Below, piece after piece: positions 1 through 13,000 of a stretch of DNA of 64,000 bases. The translations under genes and the position numbers were made by a program. The notes under the pieces are model-generated. The model was not told where the DNA came from and ran no database searches. It was given only the letters and a program-made list of their open reading frames with translations. Source of the DNA: Hyaloscypha bicolor E (lineage: Eukaryota > Ascomycota > Leotiomycetes > Helotiales > Hyaloscyphaceae); the NCBI RefSeq assembly GCF_002865645.1, contig NW_020194512.1, positions 2,645,183 through 2,709,182 of the forward strand, in the 5' to 3' direction. Position 1 is the first letter of the stretch, and every line of letters starts with the position of its first letter.

Positions 1-28
1 TGTTTACCCCTTTCCTGACTGTCTGCAG

Positions 29-759
29 GTTCAACTTCAGCGCGTCCGCTTCGCGTTTGTAGTCCCACTTGAGCAACAAGATCACGACATCAAGGAAGTC
101 GATGAGGCAGGACCCCAGTTTGTGGTAAGCTTATCTCAGCTCTGAAGAAATTCCTCTGCTGATAAAACCCAGGTCATGAATGGCACTGTGTACCAAGAAT
201 CAATCTTGATCCCTTCTGTATGTTTACAATGAGCAAGCATGTTTTGGACATTGACTGACAATCATAGTACGAGATTGGCGACTGGGTCTTAAGAACAGCC
301 AAATGGGCTCGGCAGGTTGCACCTCATCATCCGACATATACTGCCAGACCCCCACGCGTCATGCCGTCTCGTTCTCTAGTCACCGACAATGAGAGTCTAC
401 AAGATCTGTTTGATTTGCCCGTAGCGAACCGTCAAGACATTCAAATCATCAAACCTTCGCATAAGAACCCAACTAGGCCTGGCGCAACACGTGGCAAGAC
501 ACCTCGCTACAGCTGGGCTACAGCTCATCAAAATTACCTCTTCGAGCTCATGGAGCTAGCTATGCTCTTACTCAACAGGCCCCTCAGGTTTCACGACTTT
601 GAGGCGATTACTGAAGCGTTGAATAGAGAGTTTCGAGGCACAATCGTTGAAGGCATTGCTTACGCTGAGAGGGGGGTCAATCCGGTCAATACTTATGTCA
701 TGAAGGGATGTAAGCAAAGGTATGACACGTTAGTAAGACGTTTGTTTCCGTCCGTTTGA
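29..759 (+). CDS. 3' part of a hypothetical protein gene (5' end outside the window)
   Basis: Three exons stay in frame: 29-124, 173-217 and 268-759. They are separated by introns with GTAAGC/CAG and GTATGT/TAG borders, and an acceptor (CTGCAG) at 23-28 shows that the gene begins upstream. The visible part encodes about 210 residues. The internal ATG at 361 lies in the last exon and is probably not the true start. The C-terminal third is rich in aromatic and acidic residues (SWATAHQNYLFELMELAMLL, later RFMDFE-like text RFHDFEAITEALN) and could be helical. I do not recognise a family. The stop TGA is at 757-759. The next gene is convergent, about 265 bp away. Confidence 0.55.
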
Positions 760-1023
760 GCAAGGAGTGGAACAATGAGGCATGGCCATGCAAGAAGGAT
801 GGTTTGTTGTCTCTCGTTTGCTTGTAAGATTACAATGCGGAGTAGAAGCAGGCTTTGCTTTTTTACGTACAGCAAAAATTCAATTTGTAGAAGTAGGCAT
901 AATATCATGAAAGCTCAGATTGCAAGAGAAACTGCCTAAATGTGCCGGAACTTTGGGGACATTCTTTTAACGTTGAAATCAAATTTTACGAGGAAACTTT
1001 GGAGCATTGAGCGCCGTACAATT

Positions 1024-2776
<1,753 letters not shown>

Positions 2777-4225
2777 ATTGAGTTTCCAAATCGCAATACC
2801 GGCATGAACGTTGCAAAGAATTTTGATGTCGATATCAAGGAGGAGAGAAGGTGTGGACCGAAGTTCTTCGTTACTGCACAGTAAGTCGCTTTGGCGCCAC
2901 GCCTTTCGCTTGACATTCTGCGGAAGCGTGCCCCTTTGAAGTTGGCCCAGCACGTGATACGTGCACTCGAGCCTGCCCAGGTAATGCTCGAGCTGTACTT
3001 CCTCTTCCAACCCCACATGAATCTTACAATGAAGGTTCGACGTAGCTTTGGAGTACCTGGACATGATGCGAAAGGGAAGTTACCAATCGGCATGCAGGTG
3101 GGTGCTACACGGGGGGGACGAGGAAACGATTCTGAATGCTACAGTCGTCTTTGAAGGAAGGAAGTGGCTTGCAAAATAAATAGGCGTAATCACTTCCTGC
3201 CCCGGACTCTTTTTCTCTCTCTAGTTGCTCGTTAAGCTCCTCTATTTTCTGCTTCGCGCTTGAGAAGCTCCTTTTTAGCCCAAATTACTGAGCCACTTCG
3301 CCAGCTCCTGTCATTTTAGCGAGCCAAAGATTTGACTTCAAACTTCCGCGTCTTAGAATGAAGCCAGTGCCGTCGTTGTTGAATTTTTTTTTTGGCTCAC
3401 TGAAGCCAAAGCATGCTTTTAAGTTCTGATAATAGCACAGAATTTACATTGCGCACATTAATTAATAAACTCGATAGCGCTCCACAACAACACAAGTCGA
3501 GAATTCAATCTTCCGAGCTCAGCACCTTAATTATCAGCAAGTGTTCTCAATTCTACACATTTGAACACGGACTAGCTTCTACCTCAACAAAATTCACAAG
3601 CTCGTCAAAGTTTGGTACAACGTAAAAAAGCCTCAAACCACGAACTCCAAAAAAATTAATTCAAAACTAGCACACGAAGCTCAACCCCACCAAGGTCTAG
3701 CATCTAGGACGCAGTGCTACGAGTGGCGGTCGTAATTCGCGTCAGGCTTGACATAAATCGGGTCGTTACAGTGGCAAACAATCTGCACCGTTGACACGCG
3801 GGTCACCCTACCACTTCACGGAGTCAGTATCTTCCTAATTTAGAATGTTCCAGGAGAGTATCGAACAGTAGAGTCTCTTCTTGGGTGTTGCGAGGATATG
3901 GGATGAAGCAAAACTGCCTCGGAGTTGGGAAGAAAGCCGGGGAGCGTATGCATGGGTAGAAGAAAGTCATGTAGTAGTAAGAACAGAGCCATATTTTATG
4001 AAAATCATAATGGAAACTGGCCTTGTAATCGTATAGCTAGAACCGGGCAGTGTAGTTTTCCTTATCAAGCCTGACTTGGTAAAAGCCACGGTTGAGGCGG
4101 GGAGAAAGGAAACGACGGTTGAAGTTGGCCGGGTAGCCGTTGTCGCGAAGTGGAAATTATCAGTTTCGGTCGTTTTATAGGATAATTTCTTGGTCTCAGC
4201 GTAGGAAAAATAGAAATCATCAGTC
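2777..4225. other. Intergenic region, no gene supported
   Basis: This holds the upstream region of MetAP2 and the 3' flank of the small secreted gene. Open frames here are short and have no coding look. The part around 3400-3670 is AT-rich with several TTAATTAA-like stretches. An alternative frame on the minus strand at 3967-4225 is Ser/Thr-rich and open, and could be a further exon of the 4226-4882 gene, but I found no convincing splice junction. Confidence 0.4.
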
Positions 4226-4882
4226 TCAATTGAGACGGAGACTTTGGTGGTTTCGAAAGGGACAGACCGAAGATGCAGTGATGCTGATTGGCTCATTGGC
4301 TGATAAAGGGTTTGCCGCCCCAGATCCAACCGTAGTGCTTAAATCCGGAGTGCCAAATGTTCCCATATCGACAACAACGCCAACCGTGTAAGCGTTCGAA
4401 TCGCAAGCCGGCCGCGCGGCGATGAAGGAAAAGGGCGTTGTAGCATCGCTGCATTGGGGAAGGTAGTGATAAGTTGTGAATGACAACAAAACGTTGAAAT
4501 CAACGTGGTTCTCGTACCGTACGTCAAAGAAGTTGAGTCAGTAACAGAGACTAAAGACGAAGCGGTCTGGGTGGGGCAATTTGGGTCAGTGCTGTAAGGG
4601 ACAGTGGGGTTGGAGAGTTGGGCCAAAGTGTTCCAAGAATCTGTGAAAGTAGACTACTCAGGATTTATATGGCAATACATTGCCTGCTTACGTACCCATC
4701 ATCGCAGTCGGGCCCTGATAGGCAAGATGGATCTGTAACGAATCCGCCGCGAGAGTAACCGTCTCATAGCCATCATCATACTGAGCGAATACACCAGTAA
4801 CGACCGTAGCAGCAACAAGTAACTGAGAGAAGGAACGTATGACGGCGATAGTCGAAGGAGTATTGACTTTGTGCAAGGGCAA
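4226..4882 (-). CDS. Small predicted secreted protein, unknown function
   Basis: Three exons (4882-4696, 4640-4523 and 4448-4226) join in frame to 175 residues. The intron borders are GTACGT/CAG and GTACGG/CAG. The N-terminus looks like a signal peptide: a short basic start, then SFSQLLVAATVVTGVFA followed by QYDDGYETV. The mature part is small, Ser/Thr-rich and acidic, with four cysteines (DPNCP, PACDS, SVCPF and one near the junctions not certain). I do not recognise a domain. It could be an extracellular or cell-wall-associated protein. The last exon may splice again into the Ser/Thr-rich frame at 3967-4200, so the C-terminus is uncertain. Confidence 0.5.
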
Positions 4883-5757
4883 AATGCCAAGCGTGCATCT
4901 TTATGACTTTAGTCAGGTCTGCACGCTTTCAAGACCCGCACGTACATAGACGGTTTTAGCAGGAAGTGGCTAAGAATCCACCTCAGGCTAAAATAAATGA
5001 GCTACATTCGATATTGACGCGATTCGAGATCGAAGTGAGACCTCTTCCCCTCGAGAATACCTTCAGAGAGCCTTTAAAACTGTCACGGAAGCTCCCTAGC
5101 GGTGAATACCGGCACGGTTTAGCCAAATCACCGCACGTGCACATAAGAACGCTTTCTTGACACATTTGAGCTTGCTGCATGAGGGCAAAGAAAGACTCAC
5201 TCGAATGCGAATATGCCTCTCAAGCAGGGGAATATTTCGGGTAGCCAGACGGCAAAAATGAAGCTATGAACAGAATGCTGCCTAGAAAGACGGGTTGTTG
5301 ACCTCAACTTGAAGTGCCAAAACCTGGGTGTCATTCCAGAACTGAAAGCGGACACACAATCTTAAATCCTAATTATCACGGAAAGGCAAAAATGCTCAAA
5401 AACACTGCGCACGTGTAGCACCAGTCCTTGCCACACGTGTGCACAATGGTGAGACGTATTAAGTTGCCTCGGGACACAATTGAGACGCGCGGTAGAGAAG
5501 GGAGGAGTCTAGGCCAGGTAGATAGATTATTGTGGAAATTGGGGACAAAAAGGTTGATGGAATTGCTGCGCCGGGGAGAGTCCTTTTATCCGAGAAATAG
5601 GAGAAACTCGCTAGTGCTCGGCTAACTCTTAGTCCGTGCGCCCTCCTTGTTTTCTTCTCCGAACCTGCCTCGTATCCTTCCTCACCTTCCCAATCCTTCT
5701 TCAACGTATGCGACCCGATGCGACGCCTCAAAGATTGTCCTGCATCCAAAAAATATT
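4883..5757. other. Intergenic region, nothing recognised
   Basis: This separates the secreted-protein gene from the 3' end of the NRPS-like gene. Short frames on both strands have no family resemblance. I see no RNA gene or repeat. Confidence 0.4.
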
Positions 5758-8700
5758 TCAAATCGGCTCGTCCCGAGGTTCAATCAACACTTCATTCACA
5801 GCAACATGCTGTGGCTGCTTCAGGGCATATACGATCGAGTTTGCCACATCCTCAGCTTCAAGGACCGTCGCTCCCGATGGCTCTCCATACTTCTTCAGTG
5901 CTTCTGCATCCGTCGACATTGCTAGAAGCTCCGTGGCCACATTTCCAGGCTGTACACTCGTTACTCTTAGGCCGGTGCCAGCAGTCTCAACTCGCAAGGC
6001 CTGAAGCGTTGCTTCGACGAAGAATTTACTCGCAGAATACACGCCCAGGCCGGGGAAGACCTTCCTGCCCGCGTCTGAGGATATGGCCACAATATGTCCG
6101 CTGCCTCTGGAAAGCATTGAAGGGACTGTAGAGGACAGGCAGTGAAGGAGACCCTTGCAGTTGACATCGACTGTCCGCTCCCACTCGTCGGTTTGCACAT
6201 TGGCCATCATAGTGAAGTACATGACACCAGCGCAGGACACAAGGATATCGACTGGACCGAGAGCAGCTTCCGTGGCACGCACGAGTGATTCGACCTGCCC
6301 CTTTTGCGTGACATCGGTTTGTTTGACAAGGACTTTACTGCCCTGGGACACGAGCTTCTTTTTCAGGAATTCGAGAGCCTCGGTGCGCCGGGCAGCCAGC
6401 GCAACATGGGCGCCTTCCTTGGCAAGAGCAGCAGCAGTTGCAGCGCCGATTCCAGAAGACGCACCAGTTACGATAGCCACGAGTCCACACAAGGCTCCCT
6501 TGTTTCTTTTCTTGCCAGACCCAGAAGGTTGATTCAGACGCAAAGGTGGCCTTGGCAGCCAGCCTCTGGCGTACCAATGTCGTGCATAAGTCTCGAGCAG
6601 CTTCACGTCGATTTTAGGCCGCTTCAAATCGCCAAGAATAGGCTTGGTGGCCTCGTCGCCGAGAATCGTGATATCTCTCAAGAACTCGACCGTCGGCATC
6701 CCTCCCCGCAGAATATCAGCAGTGAAAGCGCCAGCCCCTCTTTTCGCAGATCCTCGTTTCTCCATCCACAGCGAAACCCATTTGTCCCAGCCAAGACGTT
6801 GCGTTGGATATCCGAGCTCGGTGAGGGCGTCAAACAGCGATTTGGTATCCACAGGGTTGGGATCACCAAGGTGGAACACCCGTTGCTTCGTATGAATATC
6901 GTTGGAAGAGTGAGTGATGGCCATACTGACAAAGTCAACTGGTGTCATCTCAGCGCGCCAACCTGCGATATCTGGGGAACACCCGATGTGTAGCGATTCC
7001 ACGATCAATGCAGTGAAGAGGTCGTAAGTGTTAGTTGAGCCCGAAGTGCTGTGGCCGCTGATAGTCCCTGCTCGCAGTATTCTCACCGGCATCCCACGAC
7101 GACCAGCCTCATGGACGAGCTGCTCGGCGACATATTTCGTCTGGCCATAACCGTCGACCAGCTTCTCCGGGACATCGCCCACTGAAATCATGGCGGTCTC
7201 GGGGTATGCATTCTTGGATGGTGGCAAGACGCCGTTTGACGATACGTACTGTAGCGTTGCGCCGCTTTGGCTCGCTAGGCGCAAGATCTCCCTCGTGCCG
7301 CCCACGTTAGCATCCCGCAAAGCAGCGTAGGGATACACCAAGTTGACCGTGGCTCCAGCATGTATGATGACTTGGACATTGTTCACGAGCTCTTTGTAAG
7401 CGTCCGGAGCAAGGCCAAGTCGTCTATGAGAAAGATTGCCGGGCAAAACTTCAAGGCGATCTAGGATCGAGTTATGCCACAGTCCCAAATCAAGCAAGTT
7501 CCTTCGTATTCTTGCAACACCAGCGGAGGCATCGTCCCCTGTCGGGTCACTGAAGCGCACGAGGCACAAAATACGAGCCGAAGTCGTTTCCAGGAGATCA
7601 TGAAGAAGAAAGGCGCCAAGAAAGCCCGTGGAACCAGTCAATAAAACCGTGCTAGCATCCTTGAGTGGGCATATAGCAGCGCCAGATGGCTGTATGTCTT
7701 CAGGGAGAGTAGAATCCGCACGGAGCACAGCAGGCAAGTCTGCTTGTACTGCTGCTGTATGCCCATCTCGAATAGAACACAAGGCTTCCAAGTGACCCTC
7801 AAGCGTCGGGTTCACAACAAGGCGCCCAACTGGGACTGGAAAGCCAAATGTCTTAGACAGCCTGGTAGCAAGATCGGCAAGTGTCAAGGAGTGTCCTCCG
7901 AGGTCGAAAAATGTGTGTTCCTTTGTCACGGAGCTGAATGGCACATTGAGGGCTGCACCCCATGTTTCGGCAATGGCCTCGATGGTGATTCTGGTATCGC
8001 GCTCCGTCTTCGTGTGGTTGAATATAGTTGAGATGGAGACACCGGGTGGAGGCAGCCGTTTGAGGTCGGCTTTCCCAGAGACTCTGTTGGTGGGCAATTC
8101 ATCAAGCTCAACCCAGAGAGCAGGGATCATGTACTGTGCTAGCGAAGTAGACAGCGTTCTTCGAGCCACCAGACTGTACCCAGCCTCATCGATGATGGGG
8201 ACGGGGCGGCCGCCTGGTTCTTCCTTGTCACGGACAATATAGGCGACTAGTTGTCTGTCAAGCCCATCGCCATGAGCGATCACCGCACATTGCTTAACAG
8301 CCAATTGTTCAATAATGGCATTTTCAACCTTGCCAGGTACCACGCTGTAGCCCCTGACCTTGATCATAGCTCCAACGCGGCCAGTAATCTCTAAGATTCC
8401 TGTCGGGAGCATACGTGCAAGATCCCCAGTCCTGTACATGCGGGATCCAGGCGTTGGATCGAAGGGGTTCGGTACAAAAGCTTCGGCAGTAGTGTCGGGA
8501 AGGTTGAGATAACCCCGAGCAAGAAGAGATCCACCAACGAACAACTCCCCAGGGACACCAATGTCAACCTCCCGGCCACTCTCATGAAGGATGTGGATGT
8601 TGTGTGGTTCCATGGGAGGGCCAACCGGACAGTACGGAGCATCGTTGTCAATGATGGCCCGAATATCTCCACAAGCAATCTCGTGGGTTTCGCTGGCGCT

Positions 8701-9801
8701 GTAACAATTCAGTAGACGTGTCTTCGGAAGCGCCTTCATGGCGCGGCGAGCTAAATCGGTGGTGACCACCTCACCATTAAACCACAACGTATGAAGGTCT
8801 GGGAGGTCTTTCTGAATATTTGAGTGCCTAGAAAGCACCGCAGCAAGCAGAGTCGGTGTCATGAGAGTCTCTGTAACATGTCGACTGCGGAGCAGATCTA
8901 CAAGTGCAACAGGGTCGTAGCTAGCCTCGTCTGGGACGCAAACTACAGTTGCTCCTCTCAAAAGAGGTCTGAGCATCTCCCAAATGAAGAACACATTGCA
9001 AGCCACGCGATCACCGGGAGACAGATCACTCAGTTGGAACCTCAGATTATACGAGATCACCGGTGCCATGTGTGGATTGGCAATCCCCTTCGGACGGCCC
9101 GTCGTCCCGGATGAATAGCTCACAAAAGCAAGTCGTTCCAGGTCATCCTCAGCAGGTAATGGTGAGAGTTCTTTCTGGGATGGAGTTCCTGGCGGGGTGT
9201 AATGACCCATCTTCATTTCGTCGAGGATGATGAGCGGGATCTCTGCCTTGATTTGGTTGGCCTGAGTTGTGTTTGTGATCACCACCGTCGGTTTGGCATC
9301 GTCGATAACATCAGCCAGCAAGTTGGGAGGGTAGGCCAGCTCCAGAACTAGGAATGCTCCTCCCGCACGAAGAGCCGCGAGGCAAGCTATCACATAGTTT
9401 GCGCTGCGTCCCAGAAGTACCCCGACGAGGTTGTCACGATCGACTCCATGATCCCGGAGGCGGTTGGAGAGGACAGCGACTCGCTGGTCCAGCTCATTGT
9501 AGGTCAATTTCGTGGTCTCATCCTCCAGGGCAATGGCATTTGGTGTTGCTCGCATCTGCTGGGCTACGAGTGCCCACAAGTCCTTTGTGATGTCAATGAC
9601 GGGGGTCTGTTTTGATTTAGTCGTCTTGTAAGATGCTTCCCCGCCATTGAGAACCGATAACCCGATCCTCGAGGCCTGAAATTCCGGGAGGGCGTCATTA
9701 GGAACTTTGTTTTCGTTGTTGATTTGACTTGGATGTTTGGCCGCTTCCTCATGCAGATCGCTATTGACGGCCAATGAGCCGTTTCCGGTCTCGGCAGGCA
9801 T
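5758..9801 (-). CDS. NRPS-like carboxylic acid reductase with A-T-R-SDR domains
   Basis: A single exon of 1347 residues. The adenylation domain (about 70-590) has A3 SYSSGTTGRPKG (228-239), A7 YRTGDL (456-461), A8 GRVGAMIKVRGYSVVPGKVE (474-493) and the A10 lysine in NRVSGKADL (K577). The carrier domain has FFDLGGHSL with the phosphopantetheine serine at S638. The thioester reductase has TGSTGFLG (722-729) and the YGQTK active site (Y885, K889). A C-terminal short-chain dehydrogenase (1105-1347) has TGASSGIG (1112-1119), ISS and YSASK (Y1255, K1259). There is no condensation domain. By family knowledge it should activate a free carboxylic acid, load it on the carrier, release an aldehyde with NADPH, and the SDR may reduce it or a related carbonyl further. 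The layout recalls the NPS10-type group of ascomycetes; that assignment is from memory. The substrate is unknown. No PKS, terpene or P450 partner lies next to it. Confidence 0.93.
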   Translation of the reverse strand: MPAETGNGSLAVNSDLHEEAAKHPSQINNENKVPNDALPEFQASRIGLSVLNGGEASYKTTKSKQTPVIDITKDLWALVAQQMRATPNAIALEDETTKLTYNELDQRVAVLSNRLRDHGVDRDNLVGVLLGRSANYVIACLAALRAGGAFLVLELAYPPNLLADVIDDAKPTVVITNTTQANQIKAEIPLIILDEMKMGHYTPPGTPSQKELSPLPAEDDLERLAFVSYSSGTTGRPKGIANPHMAPVISYNLRFQLSDLSPGDRVACNVFFIWEMLRPLLRGATVVCVPDEASYDPVALVDLLRSRHVTETLMTPTLLAAVLSRHSNIQKDLPDLHTLWFNGEVVTTDLARRAMKALPKTRLLNCYSASETHEIACGDIRAIIDNDAPYCPVGPPMEPHNIHILHESGREVDIGVPGELFVGGSLLARGYLNLPDTTAEAFVPNPFDPTPGSRMYRTGDLARMLPTGILEITGRVGAMIKVRGYSVVPGKVENAIIEQLAVKQCAVIAHGDGLDRQLVAYIVRDKEEPGGRPVPIIDEAGYSLVARRTLSTSLAQYMIPALWVELDELPTNRVSGKADLKRLPPPGVSISTIFNHTKTERDTRITIEAIAETWGAALNVPFSSVTKEHTFFDLGGHSLTLADLATRLSKTFGFPVPVGRLVVNPTLEGHLEALCSIRDGHTAAVQADLPAVLRADSTLPEDIQPSGAAICPLKDASTVLLTGSTGFLGAFLLHDLLETTSARILCLVRFSDPTGDDASAGVARIRRNLLDLGLWHNSILDRLEVLPGNLSHRRLGLAPDAYKELVNNVQVIIHAGATVNLVYPYAALRDANVGGTREILRLASQSGATLQYVSSNGVLPPSKNAYPETAMISVGDVPEKLVDGYGQTKYVAEQLVHEAGRRGMPVRILRAGTISGHSTSGSTNTYDLFTALIVESLHIGCSPDIAGWRAEMTPVDFVSMAITHSSNDIHTKQRVFHLGDPNPVDTKSLFDALTELGYPTQRLGWDKWVSLWMEKRGSAKRGAGAFTADILRGGMPTVEFLRDITILGDEATKPILGDLKRPKIDVKLLETYARHWYARGWLPRPPLRLNQPSGSGKKRNKGALCGLVAIVTGASSGIGAATAAALAKEGAHVALAARRTEALEFLKKKLVSQGSKVLVKQTDVTQKGQVESLVRATEAALGPVDILVSCAGVMYFTMMANVQTDEWERTVDVNCKGLLHCLSSTVPSMLSRGSGHIVAISSDAGRKVFPGLGVYSASKFFVEATLQALRVETAGTGLRVTSVQPGNVATELLAMSTDAEALKKYGEPSGATVLEAEDVANSIVYALKQPQHVAVNEVLIEPRDEPI

Positions 9802-10805
9802 TTTGAATATGACCGGGGAAAGTGTTCAGGGTCGTAAGTGGGGTTGATGAAGGCAAGAATCACTGACACTTAAGTCCTGTACTGAGGCATATATTCGTCA
9901 ACGAGCCCCAGTGTTTTGAGGGGTTTGTTGAGGCGCGATTTATTGTTTGTCGTATAAGGTCCAGCGGGGAGGCAAACTTCTAGCAGCCGGAGCTAAGAAA
10001 TTCCAGATTTTCGTCAGAAGCGGAAGAGGCTAGTTTCACATGTGACGTAGTTGAAGATTCGGAGTGACTATATAAACCTTCTTTTATGAATATAATAGAT
10101 GCGAAAAATTTCCAAACAAATTGTTGTGAGGCCGCTCTTTAAACGATCGGGAAAAAAGCAAAGATAACTTGAAAAATTGAGAGGCCACGTGAGTAATTGA
10201 AATGCTGTGCAACTCCCGATGTCGGACGGAATGAATTGAGGAGGCATTCTCTTGGGCCGGAAGGTGTTGCATAGAAGAGCTGCGGAGAGGCCCAAATTTG
10301 TTCAATTTATGTATTCAGTGGCAATGCTGTGCGTATGCGGCGATATTGAAGCTTCTATTCGGTCACCACAACTCTGTGGTTCAGCCCCTGAAACCACTAA
10401 GCGAACCCCTATAGATTAAGCGAGCGCTGGAGGCACTTTGACCTCGCAACTGACGCTCACATGCGATGGGTTTGCGCATTACTCTGATTAAAAACTTAGA
10501 ATACAAGTAAAACCGCCTTGCCGAGATGATGCGCCATCTTTCAGCCAGTTTTGGGGGAGGGGCAACATTTCAACAAGTGATCTTAATCAGGCCGGGCTTC
10601 TGTCTAATCTCAGCGGGCTCCCGTGAGAACCACAAAATGAAAACATCAGAACACACTTGACAAGACTACCAAACCCTCGGGATTCCACACCTTGTGAGTC
10701 ACTAGGGCTTAATAGTTAGCATAAAATTAGAGTTCCCCCTGAGTTCTCAACCATGTAAATTCTTTCCCTTTCCATAAGGCCTTAAAACCATCAACAGCAG
10801 CGAAA
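9802..10805. other. Upstream region of the NRPS-like gene, no gene seen
   Basis: It carries the promoter and 5' leader of the reductase gene. Only short frames without coding character are present. The sequence turns AT-rich towards 10700. Confidence 0.4.
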
Positions 10806-11430
10806 ATGGCGCTACCAGCGGGGCAAGACACGTCCAGAGACAATAATAACGATTCACCAAGCATGAAGTAGAAACCAGCACTGCAACATCAGATGATCTG
10901 AATAATTTTGACGAAGACTACTGGGATACGGCATTTTCAAATGATCAGGATGAGTAGCCGGGCGAGGAGGGGAGCCAAAGAGAGGACTCGGACCAAGAAG
11001 GCCGAGACATACGCTCACCACTAGAACTCCTCCTAGATTCTGAGTTCGAGGATACCTCGACGCCATCATCCAACCTTCAAAGGAACACTTCCAATCCCAT
11101 CTGCCTAAGGAGATCCGTCTGCAGATCCACAGACTTTGCTGGCATCCCGACGGTCTATATCAGTTTCCCTTTTACAGGTAATTTCAGTGCGGGGTCCTCC
11201 TCGAGGATTTACGGCCACTTTGCCCTCTTCAACACACCTCCTCATTTATCTTCTACGACATCGCTCCATTCGTAAAAGGCATTGCGTAAATATACTCAAT
11301 TATGGAATGCGGACATTTCGACGCCAAGACAGCGATCTTTAACACCGAATATCGGAATCTAATGATGGATCGGCAGATATCTTTTACTGTGGAACTGAGT
11401 AGGGAGGGGTTTCTGAGGAGACAATATTGA
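10806..11430 (+). pseudogene. Decayed gene with an F-box/2EXR-like motif
   Basis: An ATG at 10806 opens a frame that stops after 21 codons. Beyond it, Asp/Glu/Ser-rich coding-like text continues in shifting frames to about 11090. From about 11075 one frame reads SHLPKEIRLQIHRLCWHPDG followed by LYQFPFY, which resembles the LPxEIRLxIw motif at the start of fungal 2EXR/F-box-like proteins. A donor-like GTAATT follows. After it, open text such as FIFYDIAPFVKGIA and TAIFNTEYRNLMMDRQI appears in other frames with intervening stops. The frame breaks and stops argue for a relic. A very intron-rich living gene is less likely but not excluded. Confidence 0.35.
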
Positions 11431-12181
11431 GATTTTGGTACTGGCAGAGGGCCATGGATATAGCGGGTTTTTAATCACAGTTACCCCAAGCTACAGGGTG
11501 GTTTTGAGGGAGCCTAGACCGAGCGAACAGGGGAGACGGATGAGGATAAAAAATTGGATTTTCGAATGGAGACGTTGCTTCGCTTCAAGTATTTAAGTGA
11601 AAAGCAGACTTGCTAGTTCTTATAGTCGTTCCGGTCGGAAAGGCATACGATTGCACCCCCCCTTTTTTTTTTTCGGAAGGTAGATATTTTAAAACGGTGA
11701 ATGCGTAGCCTCTTCCGATTCTTCAAGCTCCATCTTTCATGTAAGGGCCTGAAGACCTGGGTCATCTAGGCTTCATGATACAGAAGAATATTTATATTTT
11801 CGCTTAGCCCAGGGTATTAATTGCTAAATTATAGGGATTCTTTAATAGAATACAGGGAGTCCATCTCTGAATTTCAATCACTGAATCGCTGTCGCTAAAG
11901 GCGGTACAACCTTCGTCCCAAGTCTTAGTTGAAAGCAGATTAGATGCAGGCTGAATGTAATAAGGAGAGGTTATTGGCTTTGCAGTTGCATGTTTCGGCT
12001 GCACAAACTTTTGTGGAGAGTGTGCAAAACGAGAGAATTTGGCGAGATGCACAGCCTCACGATCAATCCTCCTTCATCGTCTCTCTCCCCTCAACCACCC
12101 CAGTCCAGCTTCACAGTGTGATTGACCCGAGGGCCCTCTTCTGCTCCATTCCTAGGAGCTGAAAGATACAACGATACCACC
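11431..12181. other. Intergenic region, nothing recognised
   Basis: AT-rich with a poly-T tract near 11660. No frame of substance on either strand. Confidence 0.35.
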
Positions 12182-12472
12182 ATGGCGACGAACGCCTACA
12201 AGTACGATCCGCTTGACAAAGCTGCGGACGAGGTCAGGCTCGTTACGATTAAAGCTGGGAAGGCTACAAACAACATCCAATGCACCTTGAGCAAACATTT
12301 ATCCAGCGAACGTCCCAGTTACGAAGCGCTGTCCTATATAAGGACCTTCAGGTTCAGTTGGTTCATAAATCCTCGTCATCATCCACGCTCTCGGACACGC
12401 TTCCTGTGCATCATGACTTCAAGTCGGTCAACATGTGCATCCCGCAACATCTCCTCGCCAGATCTGGGATGA
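12182..12472 (+). pseudogene. N-terminal remnant of a HET-domain protein
   Basis: The first 50 or so residues from the ATG at 12182 (KYDPLDKAADEVRLVTIKAG, then IQCTL and PSYEALSYI) match the usual opening of HET-domain incompatibility proteins, where a tyrosine-rich start and EIRLL lead to YEALSYxWG. Right after ALSYI the expected Trp-Gly is missing and the frame loses similarity. The frame ends at 12472 with no trace of the rest of the domain. HET proteins act in self/non-self recognition. Here only a broken start survives. Confidence 0.45.
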
Positions 12473-12519
12473 TCTATAAAGAGCCTAAATGGGATTCTGA
12501 AGATAGTATCCAGAAAATA

Positions 12520-13000
12520 GTGATAACGATGTTTCCTCCGTTGTCTACGGCGATGTCAAAAGGTTGGCGTTGCCGAGCTGAGCGTAAAGAAGGTTCAGTG
12601 TTTGCGCTTGTCGGTGCCTTGAAGGGTGTGTTGGTGTTTTGGCCAATCCATAGGCACCAAAAATATGACTCAATATGGTTGATGCTGGTAAAGGCGCCGT
12701 CCTTGACTAAAGAGCCTTCGGCGTTGATATAAGGCTCTCCCCAGACTTGTTTCTGAAGAGAAGCAGCAAATGTGCTCCCGCATACTGTTCGGCCAGACTT
12801 GGCTTTGGCATTTATTTTCTAGAAGTTCCATCTTCTCGTTAGCCTTCTTTTGAAACTCCTTGCTGTCTTTCGATAGGCGCGTTTGTTGGCAGCGGCAGCG
12901 GCATCGTCGAGTTTGGCTTTAGTGACGCATTTAGGCGCGAGGCGCACGCCATCGCCGCTTGGTCTGATGTTGGTATTGTTGGTTGGGTCTTGTTGAGATG
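12520..13000 (-). pseudogene. Possible gene relic of unknown family
   Basis: On the minus strand, coding-like text is spread over several frames: PSGDGVRLAPKCVTKAKLDD and AAAAANKRA near 12960-12880, SKEFQKKANEKMELLENKCQ near 12870-12810, then FAASLQKQVWGEPYINAEGS and LVKDGAFTSINHIESYFW near 12780-12650. They read like one protein interrupted by frameshifts. No initiating ATG is evident and I do not recognise a family. It could also be a gene with small introns I failed to place. Confidence 0.28.
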
